64,000 nucleotides of DNA from Actinoplanes flavus (lineage in GTDB: Bacteria; Actinomycetota; Actinomycetes; Mycobacteriales; Micromonosporaceae). Numbering within the stretch: the first letter of the stretch is position 1; each line of letters opens with the position of its first letter. Positions 51,821 to 59,975 of the stretch are shown here, one piece after another. The notes below the pieces were generated by a model. That model was not told the origin of the DNA. It saw nothing but the letters and a program-made list of their open reading frames with translations, and did no database searches. The position numbers and the translations under genes are program-made. The stretch lies in the NCBI RefSeq assembly GCF_017592555.1, contig NZ_JAGFNS010000011.1, forward strand, positions 104,849 through 168,848, in the 5' to 3' direction.

Positions 51821-52659
51821 CACACCTCTTCCTCGACATCCTCGGACGTGGTGCCGGCGGACGGCCGCCGCTCATCCTCCGGGCCCTCCGGTGGTCCCTC
51901 TTCCCGCTCCCTCCGGGGTACGGGTGACGCCTCCCCGGTCGATCCGGCGCTCTCGGCCTTCGCCGGGCTCTCCGTCGCCGGTTCGGCCTCGGCGGACTCG
52001 CGTCCCGCGGACTCCTCGACCGGCTCCACCTCGGCGGAAGGCCCGGCGGTCGAGGTGACCAGCGGGCGGCCCGGGGTGCCGGTGCGGGGATCGTCGAGGA
52101 GCACCACATGGTTCACCAGGGCCGGGTCGACCTCGCGGGCCGTGACCAGCACCGCGGCCCCGCCGGCGGCGATCTCGGCGAGCAGGCTCCAGAGAGCGTT
52201 CTGCTCCGCGCGGTCGAGCCCGGCGTCGACACCGTCGAGTGCGATCACCGCCGGGTCGGTCAGCATGGCCAGCGCCAGCCCGAGAAGGTGCCGCTGGTAG
52301 GGCGACAGATCCCGTCCCCGCAGGTCAGGGTGGAGGCCGTACAACGGGGCCGTGGCGGCGGCGCGTCGAGGGCGGCCGAGCAGGGCCAGTCGCTCTTCGA
52401 CATGTTCCCGGACCGTGAAGACGGGTTCGGGCTCCTCCACGCCGGGCACGTGAGCGAGCGCCGCCGTGCCCCCGATCTCGATTCTTCCGGTGGTGAGCCG
52501 CAGCCGTCGCGCCAGCGCGAGCAGGGTGCTGGTTCGGCCGCTGCCCGGTGGACCGATCACCGCGACGGTCTCGCCGGCGTCGACCCGCAGGTCGAGATTG
52601 CGGACGAGCCAGCGGCGATGGTGCCGCACGCCCGCCCCGCTCGCGGTGAGCACCGCCAT
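51820..52659 (-). CDS. ABC-type ATPase with degenerate catalytic motifs
   Basis: The product is 279 residues. It has ABC architecture: a Walker A position reading GPPGSGRTS (Arg in place of the usual Lys), an LSPYQ signature in place of LSGGQ, and VIALDGVDAGLD where LLLDEPT is usual, so the catalytic Glu is replaced by Gly. The C-terminal 80 residues are a Pro/Glu-rich tail. ATP binding may be weak, and it could be regulatory rather than a motor. It is the first gene of the operon; its stop overlaps the YhgE/Pip start. Confidence 0.85.
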   Translation of the reverse strand: MAVLTASGAGVRHHRRWLVRNLDLRVDAGETVAVIGPPGSGRTSTLLALARRLRLTTGRIEIGGTAALAHVPGVEEPEPVFTVREHVEERLALLGRPRRAAATAPLYGLHPDLRGRDLSPYQRHLLGLALAMLTDPAVIALDGVDAGLDRAEQNALWSLLAEIAAGGAAVLVTAREVDPALVNHVVLLDDPRTGTPGRPLVTSTAGPSAEVEPVEESAGRESAEAEPATESPAKAESAGSTGEASPVPRREREEGPPEGPEDERRPSAGTTSEDVEEEV

Positions 52660-52675
52660 GGCAACCCCCTTTTTA

Positions 52676-52691
52676 AACTGACCAGTCAGTT
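52676..52691. promoter_or_regulatory. TetR-type operator upstream of the ABC/Pip/TetR operon
   Basis: AACTGAC-CA-GTCAGTT is a perfect 7-bp inverted repeat with a 2-base centre, 17 bases before the ABC gene start on the minus strand and overlapping where the promoter should be. Confidence 0.75.
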
Positions 52692-52730
52692 CAAAAACAT
52701 ACCCATCGCAGGCTCACGGGGTGCACCGAG

Positions 52731-54074
52731 GTGGTGGATGTCACGGACCGGACTGCGGCGCTGCCCGCGGATCCGAGTGCTTCGCAGTCCTATGTGTCAC
52801 ACCCCGGTGGCAGACTGGTGGCGCGACGAAGCTTCGAAGGGCAGGGCGTTGCGGCGGGGTCACCCGTCGAGCGCCACTGCTCTGCCACGGGGAGATGTGC
52901 GGCTGTGATCTTCGAGAGTCTGGATGTGTCGTACGGCGAAATGTGGGGCTGCCACAAGGGGATGACCCACCCGGACCCGATGTCGAGCGCGCTCGCGGCA
53001 CGCAAGCATGCTGCCGGGAGGGATTACGCGGTTCTGCTGTCGGCGCGGGAGCGACCGCTGGCACTGATCGAGTACTGGCCCCGCCGGATGTGGCGGGTGT
53101 ACCTGTTCGACGACAGGTCCTGGCGCATGCAGATGATCGACCTCCAGCCGCACGGCACGGGGATGCTGCTGGCTCACCGGAACACCCGATGGCAGTTCTC
53201 CGACGAGCGGCAGCACTCCTCCGGGAAGTGGGATGTTCAGGAGACCACGACCGTCTCGGCCGACGGGCAGGTCGAGGTGAGATCCGAGTTCGCCCGGCCG
53301 GGAGGAGCGTCGGGCGTCCCCGTGCGGCGGTTCGCGGCGCCCGTCGAGAGCTTTCTCTGTCCCGTACCGGAATTCGGCGACTGGCAGGTGTTCGCGCCGT
53401 TCCTCGCCCAGCAGGGCCACGAGCCCGCCACCACCGTGGTCCTGAACGACGTGTCGGTGGACGACGGGTCGGGACCGCTGCGCGCCACCGGCATCGAGCA
53501 ACTGTTCAGCCCGGGTGCGTGCGACACCCCGGATGGGCCGGCCGTCGTCGAGCCCGTCGACGCCGGCATGCTGCGGATCACGTCGGGGCAGCTGGTGGTC
53601 TCGGACCCCGGCTGTATCGAAGTGACCCCGCGGACCGTCGCTGTGCCACCGGGCGAGTTCCCGGTCACGCTGTCGACTCTGCGCACCCGACACGGGGCCG
53701 GTGTCGCCGCGGCCAGGGTGACGTTCCTGGACATCCCGCCCCGTGAGTGGGAAATGGCCCTCCAGCCCGACGAGGACCCGGGGCTGCTCGGCGAGGGCCA
53801 GTTCTACGGGGTCGGCGTGGATACCGGCACCGTCGCTTTCATGGATGCGACTCGGACGGTGATCGACGATCGGCTGGACGAGGACGTGTTCGAACCCCTC
53901 GAGGACCATTTCGCCGTCGAACTACCGGGTACGCCGCCCGAGCCGAACCTCATCGCCTTCCGTGCCGGCCGGGGCGACGGGGTCTACCCCGTCTGGATCG
54001 GCCGCACCGATGACGGACAGGTCGGTTGCGTCGTCGTCGACTTCCAGCTCCATTCCGCCGACGGGGGAGAGTGA
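52731..54074 (+). CDS. DUF4241-containing protein
   Basis: The product is 447 residues from GTG 52731. The C-terminal ~110 residues match DUF4241 (LIAFRAGRGDGVYPVWIGRTDDGQVGCVVVDFQL). The preceding ~200 residues form a partly similar beta-rich domain (FPVTLSTLRTRHGAGVAAARVTFLDIPPREWEMAL). The N-terminal 100 residues are irregular. DUF4241 proteins are often paired with immunity or SMI1/KNR4-type genes in actinobacteria, and the function is unknown. There is no signal peptide. The start is uncertain: further in-frame starts (for example VIFESLDVSYG, residue about 59) also fit. Confidence 0.7.
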   Translation: MVDVTDRTAALPADPSASQSYVSHPGGRLVARRSFEGQGVAAGSPVERHCSATGRCAAVIFESLDVSYGEMWGCHKGMTHPDPMSSALAARKHAAGRDYAVLLSARERPLALIEYWPRRMWRVYLFDDRSWRMQMIDLQPHGTGMLLAHRNTRWQFSDERQHSSGKWDVQETTTVSADGQVEVRSEFARPGGASGVPVRRFAAPVESFLCPVPEFGDWQVFAPFLAQQGHEPATTVVLNDVSVDDGSGPLRATGIEQLFSPGACDTPDGPAVVEPVDAGMLRITSGQLVVSDPGCIEVTPRTVAVPPGEFPVTLSTLRTRHGAGVAAARVTFLDIPPREWEMALQPDEDPGLLGEGQFYGVGVDTGTVAFMDATRTVIDDRLDEDVFEPLEDHFAVELPGTPPEPNLIAFRAGRGDGVYPVWIGRTDDGQVGCVVVDFQLHSADGGE

Positions 54075-54354
54075 GCCGCCGACCATCGGCGCGAGGCCGC
54101 GCCGCCCGAGACCGGGACACCGCGGACCTCCAGAGCGCAGACGGCGGGGTGCGGCCGGGAGCGGCGGCAGGTGGGTGCGGGAGCGCCCGCGCCGGCCTGC
54201 CCGGGCACCGATCTGAGCCCGGCGGGCGCGGCACGGGCGGGACCACCCGGTGAGCGCGCGTGGCGCGGACGGGACGGCCCGGGCAGGGCGGGGCGAGGTC
54301 ACGCGTACCGGAAAAGGGGCGGGAGAGAGCCGCGGACCTCGACCCGAACGGTCG
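54075..54354. other. Intergenic, nothing recognisable
   Basis: About 280 bases of very GC-rich sequence between the DUF4241 gene and the convergent regulator. There is no clear hairpin longer than a few base pairs. Open frames here are unsupported. Confidence 0.5.
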
Positions 54355-55338
54355 TCAGAGCCAGCCGCGCTGGGCGGCCTTCAGGCCGGCTTCGAACCTG
54401 CTGCGGGCCTCCAGCCGTTCCATCAGGCCGGACATCATCCGGCGGGCGGTGCGCTGTGAGACGCCCAGCCGGGTGGCGGCGGCCTCGTCGGTCAGGCCCT
54501 GTGCCAGCAGTTGCAGGAGCACCTGCTCCTGTTTCGTCAGGCCTTCGCGGTCCGGATCGTTGGTGGCGCCGAACGGTGTGGCCAGTTCCCAGATCTGATC
54601 GAAGAGCGCCAGCATCGGCATCACGATGCCCGAGCCGGTCAGTTCCAGTACGCCCTTGCGTGAGTTGTGTGGATCGATCGGCACCAGGGCGGCACGTCGA
54701 TCAGCCAGGATCATGCGTGGCGGCAGGGTCGGTGTGGTGCGGAAGTCGCCGCCGTTGTCGGTGAGGAACTGTGCGTGCGCGAGCGTCGCGGCGTCGTTGC
54801 GGATGCTGTCCAGCCCGATGCCGCGCAGCCGGACGCCGCGCCGCAGCAGTGACAGGTCGTTGCGCTGGGCGTGCTCCAGGGCCGCCGGTGACTGTGCGCC
54901 GCCGGGCATGAAGGTCAGTATTTCGAACTGTGCCTCGCGGCCCAGCTGGTCCAGCTTGTCGCGGACCGCGTCCATGCCGACGAAGGCCCGGACGGTGGAG
55001 CCGGCGGTGTCCTGGCGGGCGGCCCCGAAGTCGTCGATCAGCTGCATGACCGCCGACTGGCACTCGACCACCTGCTGCTGCCGTCGGGCCAGCTCGGCCT
55101 GCTGCCGCGCGAGCGCCTGCTGGAGGCCGACCTCGGGACTGATCACGTGCAGCCCGTCCGGGCGGTCGGCGGAGGCCCGGATCAGGGACAGTTCGAAGAG
55201 TTGATCCAGGGCCTCGCGGACGTCGGTCTCGGTCATCCCCAGAGCGTCCGCAAGGTCCATGACGCCGGACTCCGGCCGGGCGAGCATCGCGCGGTAGACG
55301 CGCTCGGACGAGGCTTGTAAACCCAGCACAGCCAGCAT
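54355..55338 (-). CDS. TrmB-like regulator with C-terminal LuxR-type HTH (module 1)
   Basis: The product is 327 residues from ATG 55338. An N-terminal winged-helix like TrmB (RVYRAMLARPESGVMDLADALGMTETDVREALDQL, about 13-47) is followed by a coiled-coil (about 85-120) and a middle alpha/beta domain with PLD-like spacing (FEILTFMPGG, then RGVRLRGIGLDSIRND). The C-terminal HTH is LuxR/GerE-like (LTKQEQVLLQLLAQGLTDEAAATRLGVSQRTARRMMSGLM). A paralogue with the same layout is at 60639. It is divergent from a short secreted peptide ORF. It is presumably an activator or repressor of the downstream secreted proteins. Confidence 0.8.
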   Translation of the reverse strand: MLAVLGLQASSERVYRAMLARPESGVMDLADALGMTETDVREALDQLFELSLIRASADRPDGLHVISPEVGLQQALARQQAELARRQQQVVECQSAVMQLIDDFGAARQDTAGSTVRAFVGMDAVRDKLDQLGREAQFEILTFMPGGAQSPAALEHAQRNDLSLLRRGVRLRGIGLDSIRNDAATLAHAQFLTDNGGDFRTTPTLPPRMILADRRAALVPIDPHNSRKGVLELTGSGIVMPMLALFDQIWELATPFGATNDPDREGLTKQEQVLLQLLAQGLTDEAAATRLGVSQRTARRMMSGLMERLEARSRFEAGLKAAQRGWL

Positions 55339-55358
55339 GTATGTGCCCCCGTAGACAA

Positions 55359-55380
55359 AATGCACTGAAATCTATGCATT
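55359..55380. promoter_or_regulatory. Inverted repeat AATGCA/TGCATT upstream of regulator 1
   Basis: AATGCA and TGCATT separated by 10 bases, about 20 bases upstream of the regulator's start in a locally AT-rich patch. A possible autoregulatory site or promoter element. Confidence 0.35.
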
Positions 55381-55437
55381 GATGATCTTGTCATGGGGTT
55401 TCCGGCCGGGCAAGGGTCGCTCCCCAGGCTGCCACCC

Positions 55438-55485
55438 GGCCGCAACCGGCCATGACGGGCCGCCGTCAGGCCGCAACCGGCCATG
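55438..55485. repeat. 17-bp direct repeat spaced 31 bp, candidate operator
   Basis: GGCCGCAACCGGCCATG occurs at 55438-55454 and again, exactly, at 55469-55485. The start-to-start spacing is 31 bases, close to three helical turns. It lies between the regulator and the divergent peptide ORF. This is what a pair of regulator binding sites on one DNA face would look like. Confidence 0.5.
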
Positions 55486-55615
55486 GCAGCTTGCGGCCCG
55501 GCATGAACCCTTCCGTTACTCCGAGACGGCGGGCAATCTATTCACAGCGAACGCGCCGAACGGCAGCGGGAAGCGAAAGAATCCGCCTTCTCAGAATAGA
55601 AAGAAGGGTACTCCC

Positions 55616-55705
55616 ATGCGTTTTTCGATCACTCTCGCCACCCTTTTCATGGCCGCTGCCGACGGCGCCGCTTCGACCGCCCTCCAGACGCTGGTCTGGG
55701 ACTGA
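55616..55705 (+). CDS. 29-residue exported peptide candidate (module 1)
   Basis: The ATG at 55616 follows AAGAAGGG with 6-base spacing. The peptide has a signal-like start (MRFSITLATLFMAAADGAAS) and a short end TALQTLVWD. If cleaved after the small-residue run, the mature product would be about nine residues. The stop is at 55705, and the next gene (GTG 55711) starts five bases later, so they are coupled. A second peptide of the same layout is at 61929. No similarity to a named peptide is recognised. Coding status is inferred from the ribosome site, signal character and arrangement. Confidence 0.5.
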   Translation: MRFSITLATLFMAAADGAASTALQTLVWD

Positions 55706-55710
55706 GCGCC

Positions 55711-56016
55711 GTGACCTTGACGCACGTGACTCTGGTCCACCGGGCGGGAGCGGACGTCACGCTCACCGCGGCGGTGCTTCGCGACATCCTCTGGGCGCAC
55801 GTTCGTGCTGGTGATCCGGTCGAACACATCTCGGTGCGAGCAGGGCCGGAGTCCTGTCTCGAGGTCGGGATGTTCACCAAGCCGACCACCGGACAGTCGC
55901 CCGCGACCATCGCGTCCGAGCTCGTCGAGCGAGCGCTGCGGAGCTCACCATCGCTGGAGCGGTGGATGCTCGCGGAGATTCGGCCGAGTTCTTTGTTCGC
56001 CAATTCCGGCCCGTAA
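55711..56016 (+). CDS. ~100-residue protein following the peptide (module 1)
   Basis: The product is 101 residues from GTG 55711. It has a single alpha/beta-type fold pattern: a helix (VLRDILWAHVRAGDPVEHI), a strand (ISVRAGPESCLEVGMF) and a helix (TIASELVERALRSSPSLERW). The same spacing of W, the charged H-I-x-R strand, C-L-E/D-V-G and the following helix occurs in the 119-residue protein at 62078, so the two are paralogues. There is no signal peptide. It may process, bind or sense the adjacent peptide. The name and function are unknown. Confidence 0.6.
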   Translation: MTLTHVTLVHRAGADVTLTAAVLRDILWAHVRAGDPVEHISVRAGPESCLEVGMFTKPTTGQSPATIASELVERALRSSPSLERWMLAEIRPSSLFANSGP

Positions 56017-56103
56017 TCGGGCCACTTCTGACGATTCGACTTCGGCGCGAAATGAATCGCGCCTGATAAAGCCTGCTCACATCCCCCGGAAAGGTTCTTC
56101 GAA

Positions 56104-57405
56104 ATGAACATGCGTACGCGTCTCGCCAGTGTCCTGTTGGCCGCCCCGCTGATGCTCGGCTCGGTGGCCGTGACCACCGCCGCCACGAGCACCCCGGTCT
56201 TCGCCGACGCCGCCTGCAGCAGCAACGTGTCCGTTTACGGCACGCTGGCCGACGGCCGCCTCACCTACACGGTGCTCGACCCGGACAACGGCAACGTGAT
56301 CAAGGTCGTCACGTCCGCCGCGACGCTCGGGTTCACGCCGAAGGCGCTGGCCACGCTGAACTTCAACACCCTGCTGATCACGTCGACCGGCGGTCAGCTG
56401 TACCGCGTCGACATCTCCACCAACAACACGTCGCTGACGTTCAACACCCCGGTCGCGCTCGGCGGTGGCTGGACCCATGACCAACTCGCCTACGACGGCC
56501 ACGGCCACCTGTACGGGATCGCCGACGGCACGCTGCTGCAGTACGTGGTCTCCGGGACCAAGCCGACCTCCGGCCAGGTGGGCATGCGCAAGGAGATCGG
56601 CACCGGTTTCACCCTGAAGACCCTGACCGCGGTGGGCGACGACACGCTCGCCGGCACCACGTCCAGCGGGGAACTGCTCAACTACAAGATCGACGCCTCC
56701 GGCGGCTGGACCCGGATCGAACTGCTCAGCAGCGGGTGGAGCGCCTTCAGCGACCTGCTCTCGCCCGGTGGCGGTCTCTACTTCGGCAAGATGCCCGACG
56801 GGTCGATGTACTGGTACGAGGACCAGAACCCGAACAACAACCACGGTGGTGACATCACCTACCACCTGGACGACCCGGTGAGCTCCCGCGGCTGGACCCA
56901 GACCCTGCTCTCCGCGCAGCCCGCCACCTGCACCGTGAAGGCGCCGGAGAACACCCTGGGCGCCAACATCGCCAGGATCGCGATCGGTGAGCTGGGCACG
57001 ACGGAGACCGACTGCCAGAAGTACGGCGCCGGCTGCGGTGACATCGCCTGGTGCGCGATGTTCGCCAAGTGGGTCTGGCGGGAGGCCGGTGTCACCGGGC
57101 TGCCGAGCACCAACTTCGCCCGCGGCCTGGGTGACTGGGGTGTCGACAAGGGTCTGTTCAAGTACCGCTCCGGCAGCGGCAACGGCAACCCCAAGGTCGG
57201 TGACTGGGTGATCTACGGAAGCCCGGCCAACGCGGGCGGCGGCCACGTCCAGATCATCACCAAGGTGCACAGCGACGGCCGGATCACCATCGTCGGCGGC
57301 AACCAGTCGAACAAGGTCACCACGTACACGGTCAACCCGGCCAACGCCCGGTCCGGTTCGGACAACCTCCCGATCTCCGGTTACGTCTCGCCGCCCGGCG
57401 CCTGA
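56104..57405 (+). CDS. Secreted tachylectin-like propeller plus CHAP amidase
   Basis: The product is 433 residues. A signal peptide (about 1-34) precedes a beta-propeller domain (about 40-275) with repeated blade sequences (HLYGIADGTLLQYVVSGTKP). The C-terminal CHAP domain follows, with catalytic Cys317 in DIAWCAMFAKWVWREAGV and His381 in GGHVQIITKV. CHAP enzymes cut peptidoglycan stem peptides or crosslinks. The propeller likely binds wall sugars. The same propeller, nearly identical in stretches, is in the next gene with a different catalytic domain. The stop is followed by a long G/C homopolymer. Confidence 0.9.
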   Translation: MNMRTRLASVLLAAPLMLGSVAVTTAATSTPVFADAACSSNVSVYGTLADGRLTYTVLDPDNGNVIKVVTSAATLGFTPKALATLNFNTLLITSTGGQLYRVDISTNNTSLTFNTPVALGGGWTHDQLAYDGHGHLYGIADGTLLQYVVSGTKPTSGQVGMRKEIGTGFTLKTLTAVGDDTLAGTTSSGELLNYKIDASGGWTRIELLSSGWSAFSDLLSPGGGLYFGKMPDGSMYWYEDQNPNNNHGGDITYHLDDPVSSRGWTQTLLSAQPATCTVKAPENTLGANIARIAIGELGTTETDCQKYGAGCGDIAWCAMFAKWVWREAGVTGLPSTNFARGLGDWGVDKGLFKYRSGSGNGNPKVGDWVIYGSPANAGGGHVQIITKVHSDGRITIVGGNQSNKVTTYTVNPANARSGSDNLPISGYVSPPGA

Positions 57406-57412
57406 TCCTCTC

Positions 57413-57520
<108 letters not shown>

Positions 57521-57552
57521 TCGTTCACATTCCCTCCCGGAGATGACCGCAG

Positions 57553-58824
57553 ATGAAGACCCGTCGACTGATCTGGACTCTGACCGCCGCGCTGGCCGGC
57601 AGCCTCGCGATCGGCGCCCCAGCGGCCGCCGCCACCTCCAACCCCTGCGTCTCCGGCGGACCGACGGCGGCCGACGCCGAGATCGCCGCGGACCTGAACG
57701 CGAAACTGACCGGCAAACTCGACGGCTACATGACCGCCTACCGGGTCTCCTGCGCACGAGCCGTGGTCGCCGAGGCGGAACGGCGTGGCCTGCCCGAGCG
57801 GGCCGCGGTCATCGCGGTCACCACCACCATCGTCGAAAGCACCATCGAGAACCTGACCTACGGCGACCGGGACAGTGTGGGCCTGTTCCAGCAGCGGGCC
57901 TCCTGGGGATCGGAGTCCGAGCGGCTCAACCCGGCCTACGCGACGAGCGCGTTCCTGGACAAGATGCTGCGGCTCTACTCCGACGGTTCATGGAAGACCC
58001 GGCCGATCGGTGAGGTGGCGCAGGGTGTGCAGGTCTCCGCGACACCGGACGCGTACCAGCCGCAGGCGGCGGACGGGCAGCGGATCGTCGACGCGCTCCA
58101 GGTCGTCAAGCCGCCGGCCGGAGCGGCCTCGATCTACGGCGTGCTCAACGACGGCCGGCTCACCTACTCGGTCATCGACATGCCGACCGGGAACCGCACC
58201 CACACCGTCTCCTCCACCGAGACGCTCGGCTTCGTACCGGTCGCGCTGGCCACGCTGAACTTCAACACCCTGCTGGTGACCTCGCCGGAGGGCGTCCTCC
58301 ACCGGGTGGACATCTCCACCAACAGCACGTCGCTCAAGTTCAGCGCCCCGGTCGCGCTCGGCGGCGGCTGGACGCACGACATGCTCACCTATGACGGTCA
58401 CGGCCACCTGTACGGCATCGCCGACGGCAAGCTGCTCCAGTACGTGGTCTCCGGCACCAAGCCGACGTCCGGCCAGGTGGGCATGCGCAAGGAGATCGGC
58501 ACCGGGTTCACGCTGAAGAACCTGACCGCGACCGGCGACGACTGGCTGCTCGGGGTGAGCAACACCGGCGAGCTGCGGTCCTACAAGATCGCCGCGGACG
58601 GCACCTGGGCCGGCGCCACGCTGGCCGACCGGTGGGGCTCCTTCACCCACCTGCTCTCGCCGGGCTCGGGCATCTACTACGGCCGGACCAGCGCCGGCGC
58701 GATGTACCACTACTTCGACGCGAACCCCTTCGACCTGTCCGGCACGGACCTGGACTACAACGTCGAAGACCCGGTGGACGAGGGCGGCTGGACGCAGATC
58801 CTCCTCTCGGCCCAGACCTCCTGA
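57553..58824 (+). CDS. Secreted lysozyme-like domain plus tachylectin-like propeller
   Basis: The product is 423 residues. A signal peptide (about 1-28) is followed by an N-terminal domain of about 150 residues with AVIAVTTTIVESTIENLTYGDRDSVGLFQQR, a pattern of phage-type lysozyme/transglycosylase domains (catalytic Glu in the VES segment). The C-terminal ~240 residues are the same beta-propeller as in the gene at 56104 (HLYGIADGKLLQYVVSGTKP). The order of catalytic and propeller domains is reversed compared with that gene. It is probably a wall hydrolase. It is not followed by a CHAP domain. Confidence 0.88.
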   Translation: MKTRRLIWTLTAALAGSLAIGAPAAAATSNPCVSGGPTAADAEIAADLNAKLTGKLDGYMTAYRVSCARAVVAEAERRGLPERAAVIAVTTTIVESTIENLTYGDRDSVGLFQQRASWGSESERLNPAYATSAFLDKMLRLYSDGSWKTRPIGEVAQGVQVSATPDAYQPQAADGQRIVDALQVVKPPAGAASIYGVLNDGRLTYSVIDMPTGNRTHTVSSTETLGFVPVALATLNFNTLLVTSPEGVLHRVDISTNSTSLKFSAPVALGGGWTHDMLTYDGHGHLYGIADGKLLQYVVSGTKPTSGQVGMRKEIGTGFTLKNLTATGDDWLLGVSNTGELRSYKIAADGTWAGATLADRWGSFTHLLSPGSGIYYGRTSAGAMYHYFDANPFDLSGTDLDYNVEDPVDEGGWTQILLSAQTS

Positions 58825-58838
58825 CCACGAAAACCTCC

Positions 58839-58868
58839 GATAGGGCCGCCCGTCCGGGCGGCCCTATC
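58839..58868 (+). terminator. Strong terminator hairpin
   Basis: A perfect 13-bp stem GATAGGGCCGCCC/GGGCGGCCCTATC with a 4-base loop, 15 bases after the lysozyme-like gene stop. Confidence 0.85.
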
Positions 58869-59007
58869 GTCGTTGCTCAATTGACCGGGAGTTGACTCGG
58901 GCCGAGTCGCAGAATTAGCGTGTGGGCGACCACGGCAAGCGATCCGCCGATGCCGTTTCCACGAGAACGCATCGAGATCGCATCATTCCCTTCCACGAGG
59001 AGGAAAA

Positions 59008-59421
59008 ATGAAATCGGTACGTCGATTCGGTGTCATCATCGCGTCATTGTGTGCGGCCGCAGCGGCTGTCGCGACGCCGGCTCCGGCGCTGGCGCAGGCC
59101 GGTGACGACCGGTCGGGCACCGCTCTGCTGATCACCGTTCAGTTCGTTGACGAGCCGGAACAGCCCATCCGGACCGCGCTGCTGCGGTGCGGGACCGACG
59201 GCGGGAGCCACCGGTCGGCCGCGGCCGCCTGTCGTGACCTGAGTGCCGTCGACGGCGATTTCGCGGCTCTGCCGGACGTCCCCGGAATGTGTACGCGGGA
59301 GTATCGGCCGGTGCTCGCCACCGCTGTCGGCTTCTGGTCGGGAAGAATGACGTCGTACCGTGCGGTCTTCGGTAACAATTGCCTTCTTCTGCGTGCCACC
59401 GGCAGCGTATTCGACATCTGA
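59008..59421 (+). CDS. Secreted SSI-type subtilisin inhibitor
   Basis: The product is 137 residues with a GAGGAGG ribosome site. A signal peptide (about 1-30) is followed by an SSI domain with its cysteines: LLRCGTDGGSHRSAAAACRDL, then MCTREYRPVLATAVG and FGNNCLLLRATGSVF. SSI proteins are tight secreted inhibitors of serine proteases. Aligning with SSI, the P1 residue is Arg in MCTR-EY, so trypsin-like proteases are the likely targets. It may protect neighbouring exported hydrolases. No partner protease is in view. Confidence 0.85.
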   Translation: MKSVRRFGVIIASLCAAAAAVATPAPALAQAGDDRSGTALLITVQFVDEPEQPIRTALLRCGTDGGSHRSAAAACRDLSAVDGDFAALPDVPGMCTREYRPVLATAVGFWSGRMTSYRAVFGNNCLLLRATGSVFDI

Positions 59422-59483
59422 ACGACTCCGTCGAGTCATTATTCGTGTTCGTATGACGATGAAATGAAAAGATGGAGAACCCG

Positions 59484-59921
59484 ATGAACTTCTCGAACAT
59501 TCGCTTCTTCCGGCACGGCATCGCAGCCGTACTCATGCTGGCGACACTCCTGAGCATCGCCGTCACCACCCGGCCCGCGTCGGCGGCCGCCGCTGAACCG
59601 CGGACGGAACTGGTGCTGGTGCAACGCTCGGGCGGCCTGGCGGGTGTGGTCGAGCACTTCACCGTCGACCGCACCACCACGGGCCGCAACGCGGCAGACG
59701 TGCTGACCATGACGGCGAGCCGCCCGTTCCGCGCCCTGAGGTCGGCGTACCTGCCGGCCGATCCCTGCTGCGATCGGTTCACCTACACGGTCGTGGTCAC
59801 CTACAGCGACCACACCGCCAAGACCGTGACGACCGTCGAGAACACGCCCGGCACCCCGCGGATCCTCCTCGACGTCATCGAGTCGGCGCTGCTCACCGCC
59901 GCGGACCGCGCGTCCCGCTGA
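59484..59921 (+). CDS. Small exported protein, unknown
   Basis: The product is 145 residues from ATG 59484 (GGAG at 6 bases); an ATG at 59472 is in frame. The signal peptide is FFRHGIAAVLMLATLLSIAV. The beta-rich body has adjacent cysteines in ADPCCDRFTYTVVVTYSDHT and no recognised family. It lies directly after the SSI-type gene and ends before a strong bidirectional terminator. It may be a wall or protease partner. Confidence 0.65.
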   Translation: MNFSNIRFFRHGIAAVLMLATLLSIAVTTRPASAAAAEPRTELVLVQRSGGLAGVVEHFTVDRTTTGRNAADVLTMTASRPFRALRSAYLPADPCCDRFTYTVVVTYSDHTAKTVTTVENTPGTPRILLDVIESALLTAADRASR

Positions 59922-59933
59922 CCCGGCCCGTGC

Positions 59934-59973
59934 GAACGGCCCGGCCTCCGCACGATGCGGAGCCGGGCCGTTC
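59934..59973. terminator. Long bidirectional terminator
   Basis: The stem GAACGGCCCGGC..TCCGCA/TGCGGA..CCGGGCCGTTC, about 17 bp with one bulge and a small loop, lies between the convergent exported-protein and hemerythrin genes. Confidence 0.85.
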
Positions 59974-59975
59974 CT

